Positions 44,774-56,598 of a stretch of 64,000 nucleotides of DNA are shown in pieces. The translations under genes were made by a program, and so were the position numbers. The notes under the pieces are model-generated. The model saw nothing but the letters and a program-made list of their open reading frames with translations. It was not told the DNA's origin and searched no databases. This DNA is from Branchinecta lynchi (Eukaryota > Arthropoda > Branchiopoda > Anostraca > Branchinectidae). Numbering within the stretch: position 1 is the stretch's first letter; every line of letters begins with the position of its first letter. The stretch is taken from assembly GCA_023053575.1 (NCBI GenBank), contig JAKZAP010000006.1, positions 17,803,280-17,867,279 on the forward strand, read 5' to 3'.

Positions 44774-45415
44774 CAGTCTTAAAGTTTAACTGAAAAAGGC
44801 AGCTTATTTTTACATCTGATATTTGAATACACTGCATTAATCTGACTTAAATGAGCATTTTTTAGACTTAGATCACCCGAGACTCTAGAATAACGTCCAG
44901 AATGTGTGCTGCTTGCACGCCAACCCAAAATTCATCAAGACGCAGAGAATTTGAATTTCAACAAAAACATGCATTTCATGTATTACGGAAGCTAAGCGCG
45001 GAAAATTGAAGAAGTAAGTCCTATGAAAGGAGTATATGTTATATGTTTGTGTATGTCTGTATGTCTTTTGTTTATTTTCTTTTATTTACTCCGCTTTCTC
45101 GAAATGGCGGGTTGCAAATAAATAACTTACTTAATTACTTATAGGAAAGTGATGATAAGATATGTCTGTTTTCTTATGTATTATTTTTCAGCAATGGCAT
45201 ACATTTGCGGTTGCTGAATATTTCAACCATTTAGGGACAAGCTAACAGAGGTACCACAAATCCAAAAGAATAAGTTCATTCGATAAAATCGATTATCTGT
45301 GGATCGCGGACAAACGAAGTAACGCATTTTTATTTGTTTTTCAGGCCTATTTAAGTAAATAGTGAAGTGTAACTAGACTGTCGGATCTCAGCAATTTTTG
45401 GGTCAACTTAAAGTC
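44774..45415. mobile_element. Family J copy with inserted LINE tail
   Basis: CTTAAAGTTTAACTGAAAAA at the left and GGGTCAACTTAAAG at the right mark it. The blocks GGTACCACAAATCC, AAGTAACGCATTTTTA and AACTAGACTGTC match other copies. The segment 45050-45145 is a LINE 3' end in the opposite orientation to 12061, ending CGGGTTGCAAATAAATAACT. Flanks ACATCAGT and TCGTCAGT match at six of eight bases. Confidence 0.6.
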
Positions 45416-45874
45416 GTCAGTTGTACGAAATGTTGCAAATGACCCGTCAGAACCTTGATTACTTGTCTCTGGACCGGTAAGCCAGGCCATACCTCATATA
45501 AAGTAGTTAAGGCCTTCACAGGACACATTAATTAGTAGGACTTCCGAAGGTAATTATCTCCTGAGCGCCATTACAGAAGGTCTGGAGCGTTTGCTCGCCA
45601 TAAGACATCAAAACAGGCTTCACGTTTAGAAGCAGCGAATATATAATTAAGCCTATGTAATGTGACGGCGAGATCCCCGTTGGAGAACCAAATAGGGAGG
45701 AATCTCGGAACACCATTTAGGATGTAATAGTAAATAAAGGTCTGGATGACCGGAAGTTGGTGGTTATCACCGATGTGAAGTAAGAAGCTTCGACGAGTGA
45801 AAGTCCGTTTACTTACTATGAGCCACCAGTATTTAGTGGTTTATGTTTTTACTTTTTTTCGTTCTGGCTGAAAA
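45416..45874. other. Unassigned sequence
   Basis: A 62-codon minus ORF (45528-45716) has no recognised domain. No shared repeat was noticed. Confidence 0.3.
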
Positions 45875-48707
45875 AACAAGACCAAAGGTGTCGATGGGAT
45901 CCCAAAAATCTAAGATTTGATCCAGACAATTCGGTCTTGTCTTCGCCAGGCTAATCATCAGAGAAAACCGAGTTCAGATATTCTATCTACCTATCTATAC
46001 CTCTATAAGCCATATCTATTTTGACGATATTGACCGAAACTTCCTGCTTTGCTATTGCCAAATTTGCGGTTTCGCCCGAATTCCGAGCGAACTACTAGTC
46101 CAGCATAAAAAGAAAAATTCAGAAACGAAGCCGGCGTATCTCCTTATCAGTATAAAGAAGTCTAATCAACTTTAAATAAAATTTTGACTTAAAACAAGAG
46201 CTACGAGCTCATATGGCACTTGTTACGAGTAAGCACGGCTCGGTTATGTCAATGATATATCTAGTGTTTGCTAGGTGTCTTCCCACCAAGTTTCATCTCG
46301 ATCCCACATCTCATAGCGTTTTCCAATATTTCCGGTTCTCCCCTCCAGCTCCCCCCAAAAGTCACCGGATCCGGTCCGGATTTTAAGTGGGTCGTCTGAG
46401 GCATGAGGTCTTTCCAAATATCAAGTTTCATCGAGATCTGGTCACCCGTTCAAAAGTTATAAATACCTCAAGATTCCGGATTCCCCCTCCCTCCACTCCC
46501 CCAACAGTGCCCGAATCGGCTCGGTCATGTCAATGATGTATCTAGTGTTTGCTAGGTGTCTTCACACCAAGTTTCATCTCGATCCCTCCCACTCATAGCG
46601 TTTCCCAAGATTTCCGGTTGCCCCCTCCAGCTCCCCCCAAAAGTCACCGGATCCGGTCCGGATTTTAAGTGGGTCGTCTGAGGCATGAGGTCGTTCCAAA
46701 TATCAAGTTTCATCGAGATCCGGTCACCCGTTCAAAAGTTATAAATACCTCAAGATTCCGGATTCCCCCTCCCTCCACTCCCCCGACAGTGCCCGAATCG
46801 GCTCGGTCATGTCAATGATGTATCTAGTGTTTGCTAGGTGTCTTCCCACCAAGTTTCATCTCGACCCCTCCACTCATAGCATTTCCCAAGATTTCCGGTT
46901 GCCTCCTCCAGCTCCCCCCAAAAGTCACCGGATCCGGTCCGGATTTTAAGTGGGTCGTCTGAGGCATGAGGTCTTCCAAATATCAAGTTCCATCGAGATC
47001 CGATCACCCGTTCAAAAGTTATAAATACCTCAAGATTCCGGATTCCCCCTCCCTCCACTCCCCCCCCCACAGTGCCCGAATCGGCTCGGTTATGTCAATG
47101 ACGTATCTAGTGTTTGCTAGGTGTCTTCCCACCAAGTTTCATCTCGATCCCTCCACTCATAGCGTTTCCCAAGATTTCCGGTTGACCCCTGCAGCTCCCC
47201 CCAAAAGTCACCGGATCCGGTCCAGATTATAAGTGGGTCGTCTGAGGTATGAGGTCTTTCCAAATTTCAAGTTCCATCGAGATCCGATCACCCGTTCAAA
47301 AGTTATAAATACCTCAAGATTCCGGATTCCCCCTCCCTCCACTCCCCCCCCCACAGTACGCGAATCGGCTCGGTTATATCAATGATGTATCTAGTGTTTG
47401 TTAGGTGTCTTCCCACCAAGTTTCATCTCGATCCCTCCACTCATAGCGTTTCCCAAGATTTCCGGTTGCCCCCTCCAGCTCCCCCCAAAAGTTACCGGAT
47501 CCGGTCTGGATTTTAAGTAGGTCGTCTGAGGCATGAGGTCTTTCCAAATATCAAGTTCCAACGAGATCCCATCACCCGTTCAAAAGTTATAAATACCTCA
47601 AGATTCCGGATTCCCCCTCCCTCCACTCCCCCCCACGGTGCTCGGATCGGGGAAGTGACTATTTCCAACTTAATCATTTGGGGTCCCTGATACGCCTGCC
47701 AAGTTTTATCGTTCTAGCTTATGTGGAAGTGCCCGAACTAGCAAAACCTGGACAGACCGACAGACCGACGGACGGACAGAAATTGCGATCGCTATATGGC
47801 ACTTGGCCGAAGGGCAAGTGCCATAAAAATGCAGGTACAACCGGATTCCGGACTTATTACATGTCCGGGTAAAAAACGATCATTATATACAGACTCAGCG
47901 TCTCTTCTTACCCCTAAATATATCATTTAATCAACTTCAGATAAAGCTTTTACTTTTAACATATTTTCCGGTTTTGGCCGGATTACAGGCGAACTAGTTG
48001 TCCGGCGAGAAAATGGTTTTCACCATCGGGTTCAGCATGTCTTCTTACCCATAAATCAAACATTTAATCAACTTCAAATGAAACTGTTACTTTTAACCAA
48101 CTTTCCGGTTTCGGCCGGATTCCGGACGAACTGCTTGTCCGGCGACAAAATGATTTTCACCATCATGCTCAGCATGTCTTCTTACCCCTAAATCAAACAT
48201 TTAATCAACTTCAAATGAAACTTTTACTTTTAACCAACTTTCCGGTTTTTGCCGGATTCCGGACGAACTACTCGTCCAGCGAGAAAATGGTTTTCACCAT
48301 CGTGCTCAGCATGTCTTCTTACCCCTAAATCAAACATTTAATCAACTTCAAATGAAACTTTTACTTTTGAAAAACTTTCCTTTTTTTGCCGGATTCCGGA
48401 CGAACTACTTGTCCGGCGAGAAATGTGTGTCTTCCAGCATGTCTTCTTACCCCATAATCGACTATCACATTAGCTGTTTGAAAATATTTTGTTTGTCCCT
48501 TAAATTGAACCCCCTCCCCCACCCCTAAATATAGGGCTACAGAGCCCATCTACGAACTCGACCTTACCCTTGACCCAAACAATCCTCATACCAAGTTTCA
48601 TCAAAATATCTCATTCCCTTCGAGAGTTATCGTGCTTACAGACGGACGGACGGACGGACAACTTTTGCGATGTCATAGGTCCACTTACGTTTTGGTATCC
48701 CAAAAAA
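45875..48707 (+). mobile_element. RepA copy split by RepB
   Basis: The 5' part 45875-46193 starts AACAAGACCAAAGGTGTCGA and stops in the A-run after AAATTTTGACTT. The 3' part 47830-48707 resumes with GTACAACCGGATTCCGGAC and continues through about five units to CGTTTTGGTATCCCAAAAA. Joined, the order is the same as in the uninterrupted copy at 31514-32523. Confidence 0.85.
46194..47829 (+). mobile_element. RepB, full length, with a 282-bp array
   Basis: It starts AACAAGAGCTACGAGCTC and ends GGGCAAGTGCCATAAAA. Five near-identical units, marked by ATGTCAATGATGTATC-type sequence at 46246, 46527, 46809, 47092 and 47376, repeat every 281-284 bp. Each contains two CAAGTT-anchored modules (for example 46287 and 46422). 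The final stretch (47620-47760) carries the third module type and the ACAGACCGACGGACGG run. Near-identity of units points to recent expansion. Confidence 0.85.
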
Positions 48708-49007
48708 AAGTTTTGTCAGATAAACGTTCTGATTCTCTGTTCTTATTGGTGGTTTTGGTCTCGTGAATCCACCTTGCCGTATTTGACCCCCTGTAACATT
48801 TTCTCCTTCTGGGTGGTTTACTTAGATTGTTACGTACTTTTGTATTTCATTTATATTCCACTTCATTACTTCCTCATTACTACACTTCATTACACTTCAG
48901 TACTTCATTCATATTACACTTCATCCTATATTTAACATACACAGTAGGCTACTTTGTGTGTTAACCACTTTTATGGGTAGTAAAGTTTGATCAATCAGCC
49001 TTCCAGT
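48708..49007. other. Unassigned sequence with a degenerate ACTTCATT repeat
   Basis: From 48858 to 48925 the motif CACTTCATTA recurs imperfectly. Otherwise nothing was recognised. Confidence 0.45.
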
Positions 49008-50210
49008 TTTTGGGATCCCAAAACGTAAGTGGAGGGATACCTATGACATCACAAAAGTTGTCCGTCTGTTTGTCTGTACACACTATAACTCTCGAAGGGA
49101 ATGAGATATTTTGATGAAACTTGGTGTGAGGATTGTTTGGGTCAAGAGTAAGGTCAAGTTCGTAGATGGGCTCTGTAGCCCTACATTTAGGGGTGGGGGA
49201 GGGGGTTTAGTTTCATCGGACGAGTAGTTCACCCGGAATTCGGCCAAACCGGAAAGTTTGTTAAAAATAAAAGTTATATTTGAAGTTGATTAGATGTTCG
49301 ATTTAGGGATAAGAAAACATGCTGAACATGATGGTGAAACACATTTGTTCGCCGGACAAGTAGTTAGCCCGGAATCCGGCCAAAACCGGAAAGTCTGTTA
49401 AAAGTAAAAGTTTTATTTGAAGTTGATTAGATGTTCGATTAAGGGATAAGAAGACATGCTGAACCCTTATGTGAACAGTACTTTCTACCAGGACAACTTG
49501 TTCGGCCGGCATCAGGCCAAACCGGAAAATTTGTTAAAAGCAAAAGTTTTATTTGAAGTTGATTAGATGACAGATTTAGGGGTAAGGAGACACGCTGAAT
49601 CTTTATATGACCATTTTTTTTTTTACCTGGACATATAGTTCGTTTGGAATCCGGTTGAAACCGTATTTTTTTTTTATAACTTGACGGTATAAGTTCGGTG
49701 GTGAAAACCATTTTCTCGCCGGGCAAGTAGTTCGCCCGGAATTCGGCCAAAACCGGAAAGTTTGTTCAAAGTAAAAGTTTTGTTTGAAGTTGATTCGATG
49801 TTCGATTAAGGGATAAGAAGACATGCTGAACCCTTATGTGAACAGTATTTTCTACCAGGACAACTTGTTCGGCCGGCATCAGGTCAAACCAGAAAATTTG
49901 TTAAAAGCAAAAGTTTTATTTGAAGTTGATTAGATGACAGATTTAGGGGTAAGAAGACACGCTGAATCTGTATATGACAATATTTTTTTTTTACCTGGAC
50001 ATATAGTTCGTTTGGAATCCGGTTGAAACCGGATTTTTTTTTTATAAGTTAAAGTTTTACTTGAAGTTGATTAGATGTTCTTTATACGGATAAGGAGATA
50101 CGCTGAATTCATTTCTGAACTTTTTTTCTGGACACGTATGGTAGTTCGTTCGCAGTTGTCTGGATCAAATTTTAGATTTTTGGGATCCCATCGAAACTTT
50201 TGGTCTTGTT
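49008..50210 (-). mobile_element. RepA copy with an internal duplication
   Basis: It starts with TTTTTGGGATCCCAAAACG and ends GATCCCATCGAAACTTTTGG, CTTGTT. A block of about 370 bp containing GAACCCTTATGTGAACAGTA and GGCCGGCATCAGG is present twice (49440-49680 and 49800-50040) with few differences, suggesting recent unequal exchange. T-runs mark the units closest to the right end. Confidence 0.82.
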
Positions 50211-50629
50211 CTGTAGTGAGATGGCCGACCTGAAACAAGTACATAATACCTGCCAGTGGTAAATCGGCAAGATCCCGATTTTTTTTTTGTTCTCAAAAAG
50301 AGGGATTTAAAAGTTAGTTAAAATCTTTTTTCCAGGTTGAAAGAGACCTTCAACTAACTTTGGAAAACAAGAGTTGTGTTTTAACAGATACCCTGGTATC
50401 TGATACCCGCTTAAAGTCGTTTTTGCCGTTACTGTGGTATCTGATACCACGATCAGAAGACATTTTTGCAGTTATGGTGGTATATGGCCAGTTACCGTAG
50501 TATCTGATATTCAGAAACCCCGGTCCAATGTGACTGGATATCAGTCTTTCTTTTGGGTGACTCCGAAAAGCGCAATTTTGGCAATTGATTTTGCAGAGCA
50601 ACCATAGTGTCAGCCACCGAGGTAACTGA

Positions 50630-52886
50630 AACAAGAGCTACGAGCTCATATGGCACTTGTACGAGTAGGCTGTACAAGAAAGTAGATGAGAACGTCACAA
50701 AATACACCCGCCATCCAAAAATGCGGTTCGGAAATAGAAATAGGATATTTAGTTTCACTCGTTTCTGAGCAGTTTCGGCATCGTCTCGATTGTCTGTAGC
50801 AAATGCACATGACTGTTCAAACTTTCATCCCAATAAATCCATTTGTTTGATCCCTAGACGTGCTACACGATTTCCGGTACTCACTCTATCTCAACCTACC
50901 GTGGCCGAATCTGGTTCGGAATAAAAAAAATCGACCACCTAAAGCATCTTCGAGTTTCACTCGAATCTGAGCATTTTTGGAAAGTTCCGGTACCCCCCCC
51001 CCCTCCCACCAACGTTGTCGTAGCCGGTTCGGGCCCAATCTCTTAATTCCGTGTTCCTGTCCATCAAGTTTGACTGAAACTGGAGCATAGCCTATCTGCA
51101 AGTTTCCAGCCCCCCCCCCTAGCTTGGCCGAATCCGGCCCGGACGCCAAATAACAAATCTAGGCCGCATAAACTCGAAACTGTCGAATTGCATCTCATTC
51201 GGTCCATCCATTTGGTTTTTGTGCAAGTCAAAAGTCCTCTCCCCCCCCTCCCCCCAATTGCCCTAATCATGGTTGCGTATAGTTCGAACTCACGTTTTAC
51301 ATGTCGAGGTCATCGATCCGTATCACCCATTAAGTTTCACTCGAATCAGACCACTCGTTCGCAATTTATAGAAGTCAATTTCCATATTTCTCTTCTCTTG
51401 CTCCCCAAAAAATGCTCGGATCTAGGAACGGAAGTTTCCGGGGGTATGTTGTGTCAGGTTCTTAAGTCAAGATAATTCGGGTCGCTAATATGCCTGCAAA
51501 GTTTCGTTTTACATCTGGAACTATTCTAACTCACGACTACCGGAATTCCAGGAAACCCCCTCCAACTCCCCCCACAGAGCCCCGAAACCATCTGGCTCCG
51601 TCAATTTCATCTAGGCCTAATGCTTGTTCCATCCATTAAGTTTCGTCCCAATCCCTCTGCTTTTCCAACCCCCCCCCCCCATCCCCACAAGTATCGGACC
51701 CGACCCGGACGTGACACTGAACGTCCGAGGCGATAGCTCACCTGACAAGTTTCATTCAAATCCGATCACCCGTTCAAAAGTTATGCACGCCACTAGATTC
51801 CGGACTCCCCATCCACCCACTCCCCCCACGATGGTCGGGTCGGGGAAACGGCTGTTCTCAAGTCAATCTGTTCGGATCCCTGACATACCTGCCAAGTTTC
51901 ATCGCCCTAGGACATCAGGAAGTATGCCGAACTCGCGGGATCGCTAGAAATCCGGACCCCCACCCCAACTCCCCCACAGTGCCCTGATCCGGTCCGGTTA
52001 TGTCAATGACGTGTCTAGGACCTGTGTTTGTTTTTCCGACCAAGTTTCATCCCGATCCCTCCACTTTAAGCGTTTCTCAAAATTTCCGGTTCCCTCCTCC
52101 AACTCCCCCCAGTGTCATCGGATCCTGCCCGGATTTAAAGTGAGATGTCTGAGACACGAGGTCATCCCAAATATCAATTTTCATCAAGATCCGATCACCC
52201 GTTCGCAAGCTAAAAATACCTCAAATTTTGGCTTCACCGTCCCTCCACCCCCCCCCCAGATGGTCGAATCGGGGAATTGACGATTTCCTATTTAATCTGG
52301 TCGGGTCCCAGACATCCCTGTTAATTTCCATCGTCTCAGCACATCAGGAAGCACAGAACTCGCGGGATCACTGCAAATTCGGACTTCTCCCCCCCCCAAC
52401 TCCCCCAAAATGAGCGGATCCGTTCCGGTTGTATCAGTTACGAATCTAGGACTTTTGCTTGTACTTTCCACCAAGTTTCATCCGGATCCCTCCACTCTAA
52501 GTGTTTTCCAAGATTTCCGGTTTCCCCCTCCAACTCCCCCCAGTGTCACCGGATCTGGTCTGGATTTAAAATGGAGGGTCTGAGACACGAAGTCCTTCCA
52601 TATATCAAGTTTCATTAAGATCCGATCACCCGTTCGTAAGCTAAAAATATCTCATTTTTCCTATTTTTTCCGGATTCCCCCTCTCTCCACTCCCCTCCAG
52701 ATGGTCGGATCGAGGAAGCGACAATTTCTAATTTAATCTGGTCCAGTTCCTGATATGCCTGCCAAGTTTCATCGTCCTAGCTTATCTGGAAGTGCCCGAA
52801 CTAGCAAAACCGGGACCGACAGACCGACTGACGGACAGAAATAACAATCGCTATATGGCACTTGAGTAAGCTCAAGTGCCATAAAA
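50630..52886 (+). mobile_element. RepB, full length, diverged 5' half
   Basis: It starts AACAAGAGCTACGAGCTC and ends in the hairpin GGCACTTGAGTAAGCTCAAG, TGCCATAAAA. The 3' half has modules recurring every 430 bp or so (compare TCTAGGACCTGTG near 52014 and TCTAGGACTTTTGC near 52444). The 5' half is more diverged. At 2257 bp it is the longest RepB here. Six or more small ORFs in it are repeat artefacts. Confidence 0.82.
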
Positions 52887-52902
52887 ACGACTGATGGTGG
52901 GA

Positions 52903-53109
52903 TTACACACTGCGTAAAATCCGAGCGTATTTTGAAATCCGAGCGTATTTTACGCACGTTTTGAGCTTGAAAAGATTTCTAGCAATACGGACGTATTTAG
53001 ATACAAAACGGAACGATTTCTCAAATACGTCCGTATTGCTAACAAGCTCAAAACGTGCGTACAATACGCTCGGATTTCAAAATACGCTAGGATTTTACGC
53101 AGTGTGTAA
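52903..53109. mobile_element. Long-arm foldback element (family K)
   Basis: TTACACACTGCGTAAAATCC at the left matches the complement of the right end. The arms extend almost to the centre (AGCTTG..AGCAATACGGACGTATTT against AAATACGTCCGTATTGCT..CAAGCT), so nearly all 207 bp fold. TA lies next to both CACACTGCG ends, consistent with but not proof of a TA duplication. Confidence 0.75.
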
Positions 53110-53215
53110 ATGGACCATGATTGCAGGTTCAGTTACCGGGGTAAGAGATACCACAGTATCTGCAAAAAAGCAACTAAGGTCTTTACTAGATGAACGCGAG
53201 GAACTGCCGAGATTA

Positions 53216-53534
53216 GTGTTGAGCGATATACACATTTTTCGATGTTCGATACAAGTATCGATACCTACGGTTGATTATTTTACCCTCACGTTCCACTAGA
53301 CCTTGAGAAAGAAATTGTGGGAAGATAGCATTTGCAAAGAGCGTTTACTTTGGTAAGAACTCCGAATAATACAAAATCAAACTACAAAAAAAACCTATTG
53401 CTCTAACGGATTTATAAGGATTGATACATATATTCGGATATATACGATAGATGATCAAAATAATTAATGTTTCCGATCGATAACTATATCGATACTTCGT
53501 TCGAAATACCGATATCGAATATCGCCCAATACTA
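53216..53534. mobile_element. hAT-like MITE (TAGTGTTGGGCGATA ends), TSD GCCGAGAY
   Basis: Ends TAGTGTTGAGCGATATA and ATATCGCCCAATACTA are inverted repeats. Flanks GCCGAGAT (53208-53215) and GCCGAGAC (53535-53542) match at seven of eight positions. Interior TATCGATA motifs match 35696-37059. Confidence 0.75.
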
Positions 53535-53542
53535 GCCGAGAC

Positions 53543-54366
53543 CAGTTCTTGTGCAATCGCTAGCCAACCTCCAATGTGCATTCATTCTAAGTGAGGAATG
53601 GACATTTTGTTGATATGGAAGTATTGGCTTTTTTCAACAAATTATAATTACTATTATTATATTTAGAAATGTGCGAATGTAGAACCATTGCTTGCTTTTA
53701 AGGTAAAGTTACAAGTGAGATGTTACTTCTAGGTCGGAGGTTGTGAACAAGCGAGGAGACTGGTTTGCTGGAACAATTTCAGAAGACTAGTATGATTCTC
53801 TGAGAAGTTTATCTGTGACAAACTTCACCCGACGTCCCTTATCGAAAATCCTGACGTCGGGTAGAATAGCGATTTAACATTTTATAATTGCCGATAAAAC
53901 ACACACCTGGGTTAAAGTGCGAACGCACGATCAGGATTTCCTGGTCGGATTTCGTGCACTTTCATCATCAAGTTTAAAAAATTTAAACTTCTCCGTATGG
54001 AAGTGATGTTGGTGCCGAAATTCCGGACAGGAATTCCAGTCCTGGAGCTCCCGATCCCGATCTTGTGTTCACACTCTTAAGTCGGATATCGGCGAATCAG
54101 ACCAGGATTTAAGAGACACGTTTTGTTCCTGTCTATCGGAAACAAAGAACATAAGTATAGCAGTTTAAGAGTTCTTCACTTCATTACGCCTCTAGTGAGT
54201 GGAGGCATGATGATGGCACCTCTTTCATTAAGTTAGTCGTTCCATCATTCAAACGTTCCGTGTACAAAACGGTAAAATTACTATTTAGCTAGTAAACTAC
54301 AGCTAGCAGTTCACAGAAGTGGGATTAAATGCCTTATCTTTTCATCTTAAAGCCCCCCTCGCACTG
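53543..54366. other. Unassigned sequence with a possible foldback
   Basis: GTGCGAACGCACGATCAGGA (from 53918) and later AGACCAGGATTTAAG blocks are weakly self-complementary. Bounds are unclear. No gene was seen. Confidence 0.3.
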
Positions 54367-54600
54367 TTAACTGATTATGTTCCAGCGTTTTATAATTGAT
54401 GAAAACTGCGTCGGGAGCATGACACACATCGAAAATAACGGCAAGTTTGATAATCGGTTAGTTGTCGTTAGAGCGGTTATAATGTACCGAATGAAATTCG
54501 GATCTCTGGGTTTAAAAGTTGATGGAAGGATTATGGAACTGGGTTGCATTAGCATTATAGGTACGATGACCAGCACAGATAACACATGTTCGAGTCGCTA
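54367..54600. repeat. Family L segment
   Basis: It is collinear with 23860-24000: TTGTCGTTAGAGC, ATGTACCGAATGAAATTCGG, GGTTGCATTAGCATTATAGG. It is open on both strands, but neither frame is shared with the other copy. Confidence 0.5.
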
Positions 54601-54789
54601 GTTCAGACTAGGACTCCATTAGCTCCGATCTGGCTATGGCTATGGTGACTGTCAGACTAGCTCAAATCTGAAAATCGAAGAGAACGAAAAAATATTCGTC
54701 CGGTGCATCAATAACAAGTAAATAAAGGCCAAATTTTTTGCACTGTTAATTTCTTTCAATAATTTTTTTAGGGGTTCCTAAATCATTTC

Positions 54790-55000
54790 AGCTTAAAGTT
54801 TAATTTAAAAGCCAACTTATTTTTGTACTTTTCAGCTGAAAAGGCTACACTGCATTATTTTATTGTGTAAAGAATTTTTTTTCATTATTTGCTCTAGTAT
54901 GACGTTCAGGATATCTACTGCCGTCCTCGCAACGCAACACTTTACTATGACGTGAACAATTTGAACCTCTGTTCATACGCGGTTTTTCTTAAAATTTTTG
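54790..55000. repeat. Family J fragment (left part)
   Basis: CTTAAAGTTTAATTTAAAAG, ATTTGCTCTAGTATGACGTT and CTACTGCCGTCCTCGCAA match 29085-29240. The right half is missing. Confidence 0.6.
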
Positions 55001-55239
55001 AAAAAAATCATTGTCTATTGTTTCTTCTCTATTGTGTCTAACCGATGCTAAATGAAGCACCAATCTGCATCTAACAACTTCCATGTACTACTACTTAACG
55101 TAATTTTTTTTTGACGGTTTTCGAACTTTTTTTTTTACAGAAAATTTGACGGATTTTTCGTTCTCAGTGCGGAATTTTACGGATTTTGTTTACTACCAGA
55201 ACGGAAAACCTGCCTTCATAAATTGGCAACACTGGCGCT

Positions 55240-55442
55240 ACTCCCTAGTCGGACGAAATCCGGCCAAAACCGCAAATTTGGCAGAAGTCAGACTTGAAGT
55301 TCTGATTTTTTAACCTGTGTCTAACTTATAATAGTAAAAATAATCAAGGAGTCTGGCGAAGATTGAATATCTACAAAACTCAATTGTCTGGATTAAATAT
55401 TAATTTTTTAGGATTCCATCGAAACATTTTGTCTTGTTTCTA
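55240..55442 (-). mobile_element. RepA 5'-end fragment
   Basis: GTCGGACGAAATCCGGCC and AAAACCGCAAATTTGGCAG are followed by AGTCTGGCGAAGATTG, CAATTGTCTGGATTAAATA and GGATTCCATCGAAACATTTT. A TTGGCAACACTG TIR remnant lies just to its left at 55221-55232. Confidence 0.65.
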
Positions 55443-56598
55443 AAGTAATTTCTAGAAAACAAACAATCATACAAGAAAATAAAAACTGGCGAAGGAGTTT
55501 GTTCCCTCTGATGCCAGATTGGTTCCTTTGCGAAATTAAATTACCAATCCGAAAATTAACATGTCCTAAGAGAGGAGTTTAATTCATTAACAAATAAAAA
55601 CGACAATATATTTTTCATAGCCCCACCATAAAAACTTCACATCGGTGAGATCTTGAACATGGTTCCTCCATATCTCATTTCCTTAATGATCATGATAAAA
55701 TTTTATAATGCACGGGCAAGAACTAATACAGTAAATGTTTTGAGTGTGAACTGCGGAACAGGGTAGGACGAAAAGAAGTGATGTTTCGAGAGCCAAAGTT
55801 GCATGTTCGCAAAACTAACGACCTCATAATAACCCATTAACCACTCTCACGTGATAAACTTTTTCGTTATTATATTTCCGGACTTTTCATCAACGAAATA
55901 GACATGAAAAAATGTTAGTATCCGTAAAGAGTTTTATCGCTCTAAGGGAGCAACGATAAAAGCTGTCAAAAGCTCTCTCTATCTGATAAACTGGTCAAAT
56001 ATGGCCAAGCCGAGGTAGTTCGGTCTGACAGTTAGAACAGAGAAAAAATAAGGAAGGAAAAGGCGAAAGCTTTCGTAAACCAGAAAAGATTAGTAGGTTA
56101 CCATGAAACGCCAGTAGGACACCTTTGGAAAGTGCAGCTTATACGCCGGAAAGCACTAATAATGTCCTACAAATAGACACTGAGGTCAAGTTTATCTGGG
56201 GAAAGGCCAGACCGAATAGACAATAGGAAGTAGTTCCAAACTTGAAAAAAGTGACACAGACTCAAATAGCAGCGACACTAGCATCACTAGCGATAGAGAA
56301 CTTCCGTACTAAAACTCAAGCAGTCTGCACCAGCGGTGGTGCCGATAATTCCAGAATCCAAACACAGCACAAAAAAAGATACGACCTCCCCTGTTTCCTC
56401 GATGTGAGCACACCGCATCTTAGCTGTACTAGAAATGTTCTATGTCCCGAGCGTGGTGGGCGGCGCTACAAGTATGGACCGTTTTCGATGCAATGCATAA
56501 TGTGTAATTCTCTTCGATAAGTCTCTTCTGCAAATCGTTTTTGTTACACATAAGAAATCAGATTCAGCAAACTTTTGTCGAGCAAAACCCAAAAAATA
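55443..56598. other. Unassigned sequence
   Basis: A 92-codon plus ORF (56242-56520) has no recognised domain and no visible splice signals. No shared repeat was noticed. Confidence 0.35.

Larger units (their letters stand above)
50385..53175. repeat. Family F repeat split by RepB and a foldback element
   Basis: The left part (50385-50629) has GGTATCTGATACCACG and GCAGTTATGGTGGTAT motifs and stops at GAGGTAACTG. RepB (50630-52886) follows, then ACGACTG continues as expected from the array at 5518-5766. After the foldback 52903-53109, GGTTCAGTTACCGGGGTAAG and AGATACCACAGTATCTGC resume. Confidence 0.6.

Noticed and set aside
46246..47640. Regular direct repeats that might suggest a CRISPR array
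   Set aside because: The repeats are 282 bp long without unique spacers, lie inside a transposable element, and the context is eukaryotic.
54377..54601. Complementary ORFs of 72-74 codons on both strands as a small gene
   Set aside because: The segment is repeated at 23.9 kb with stops in those frames. It is better described as an unclassified repeat.
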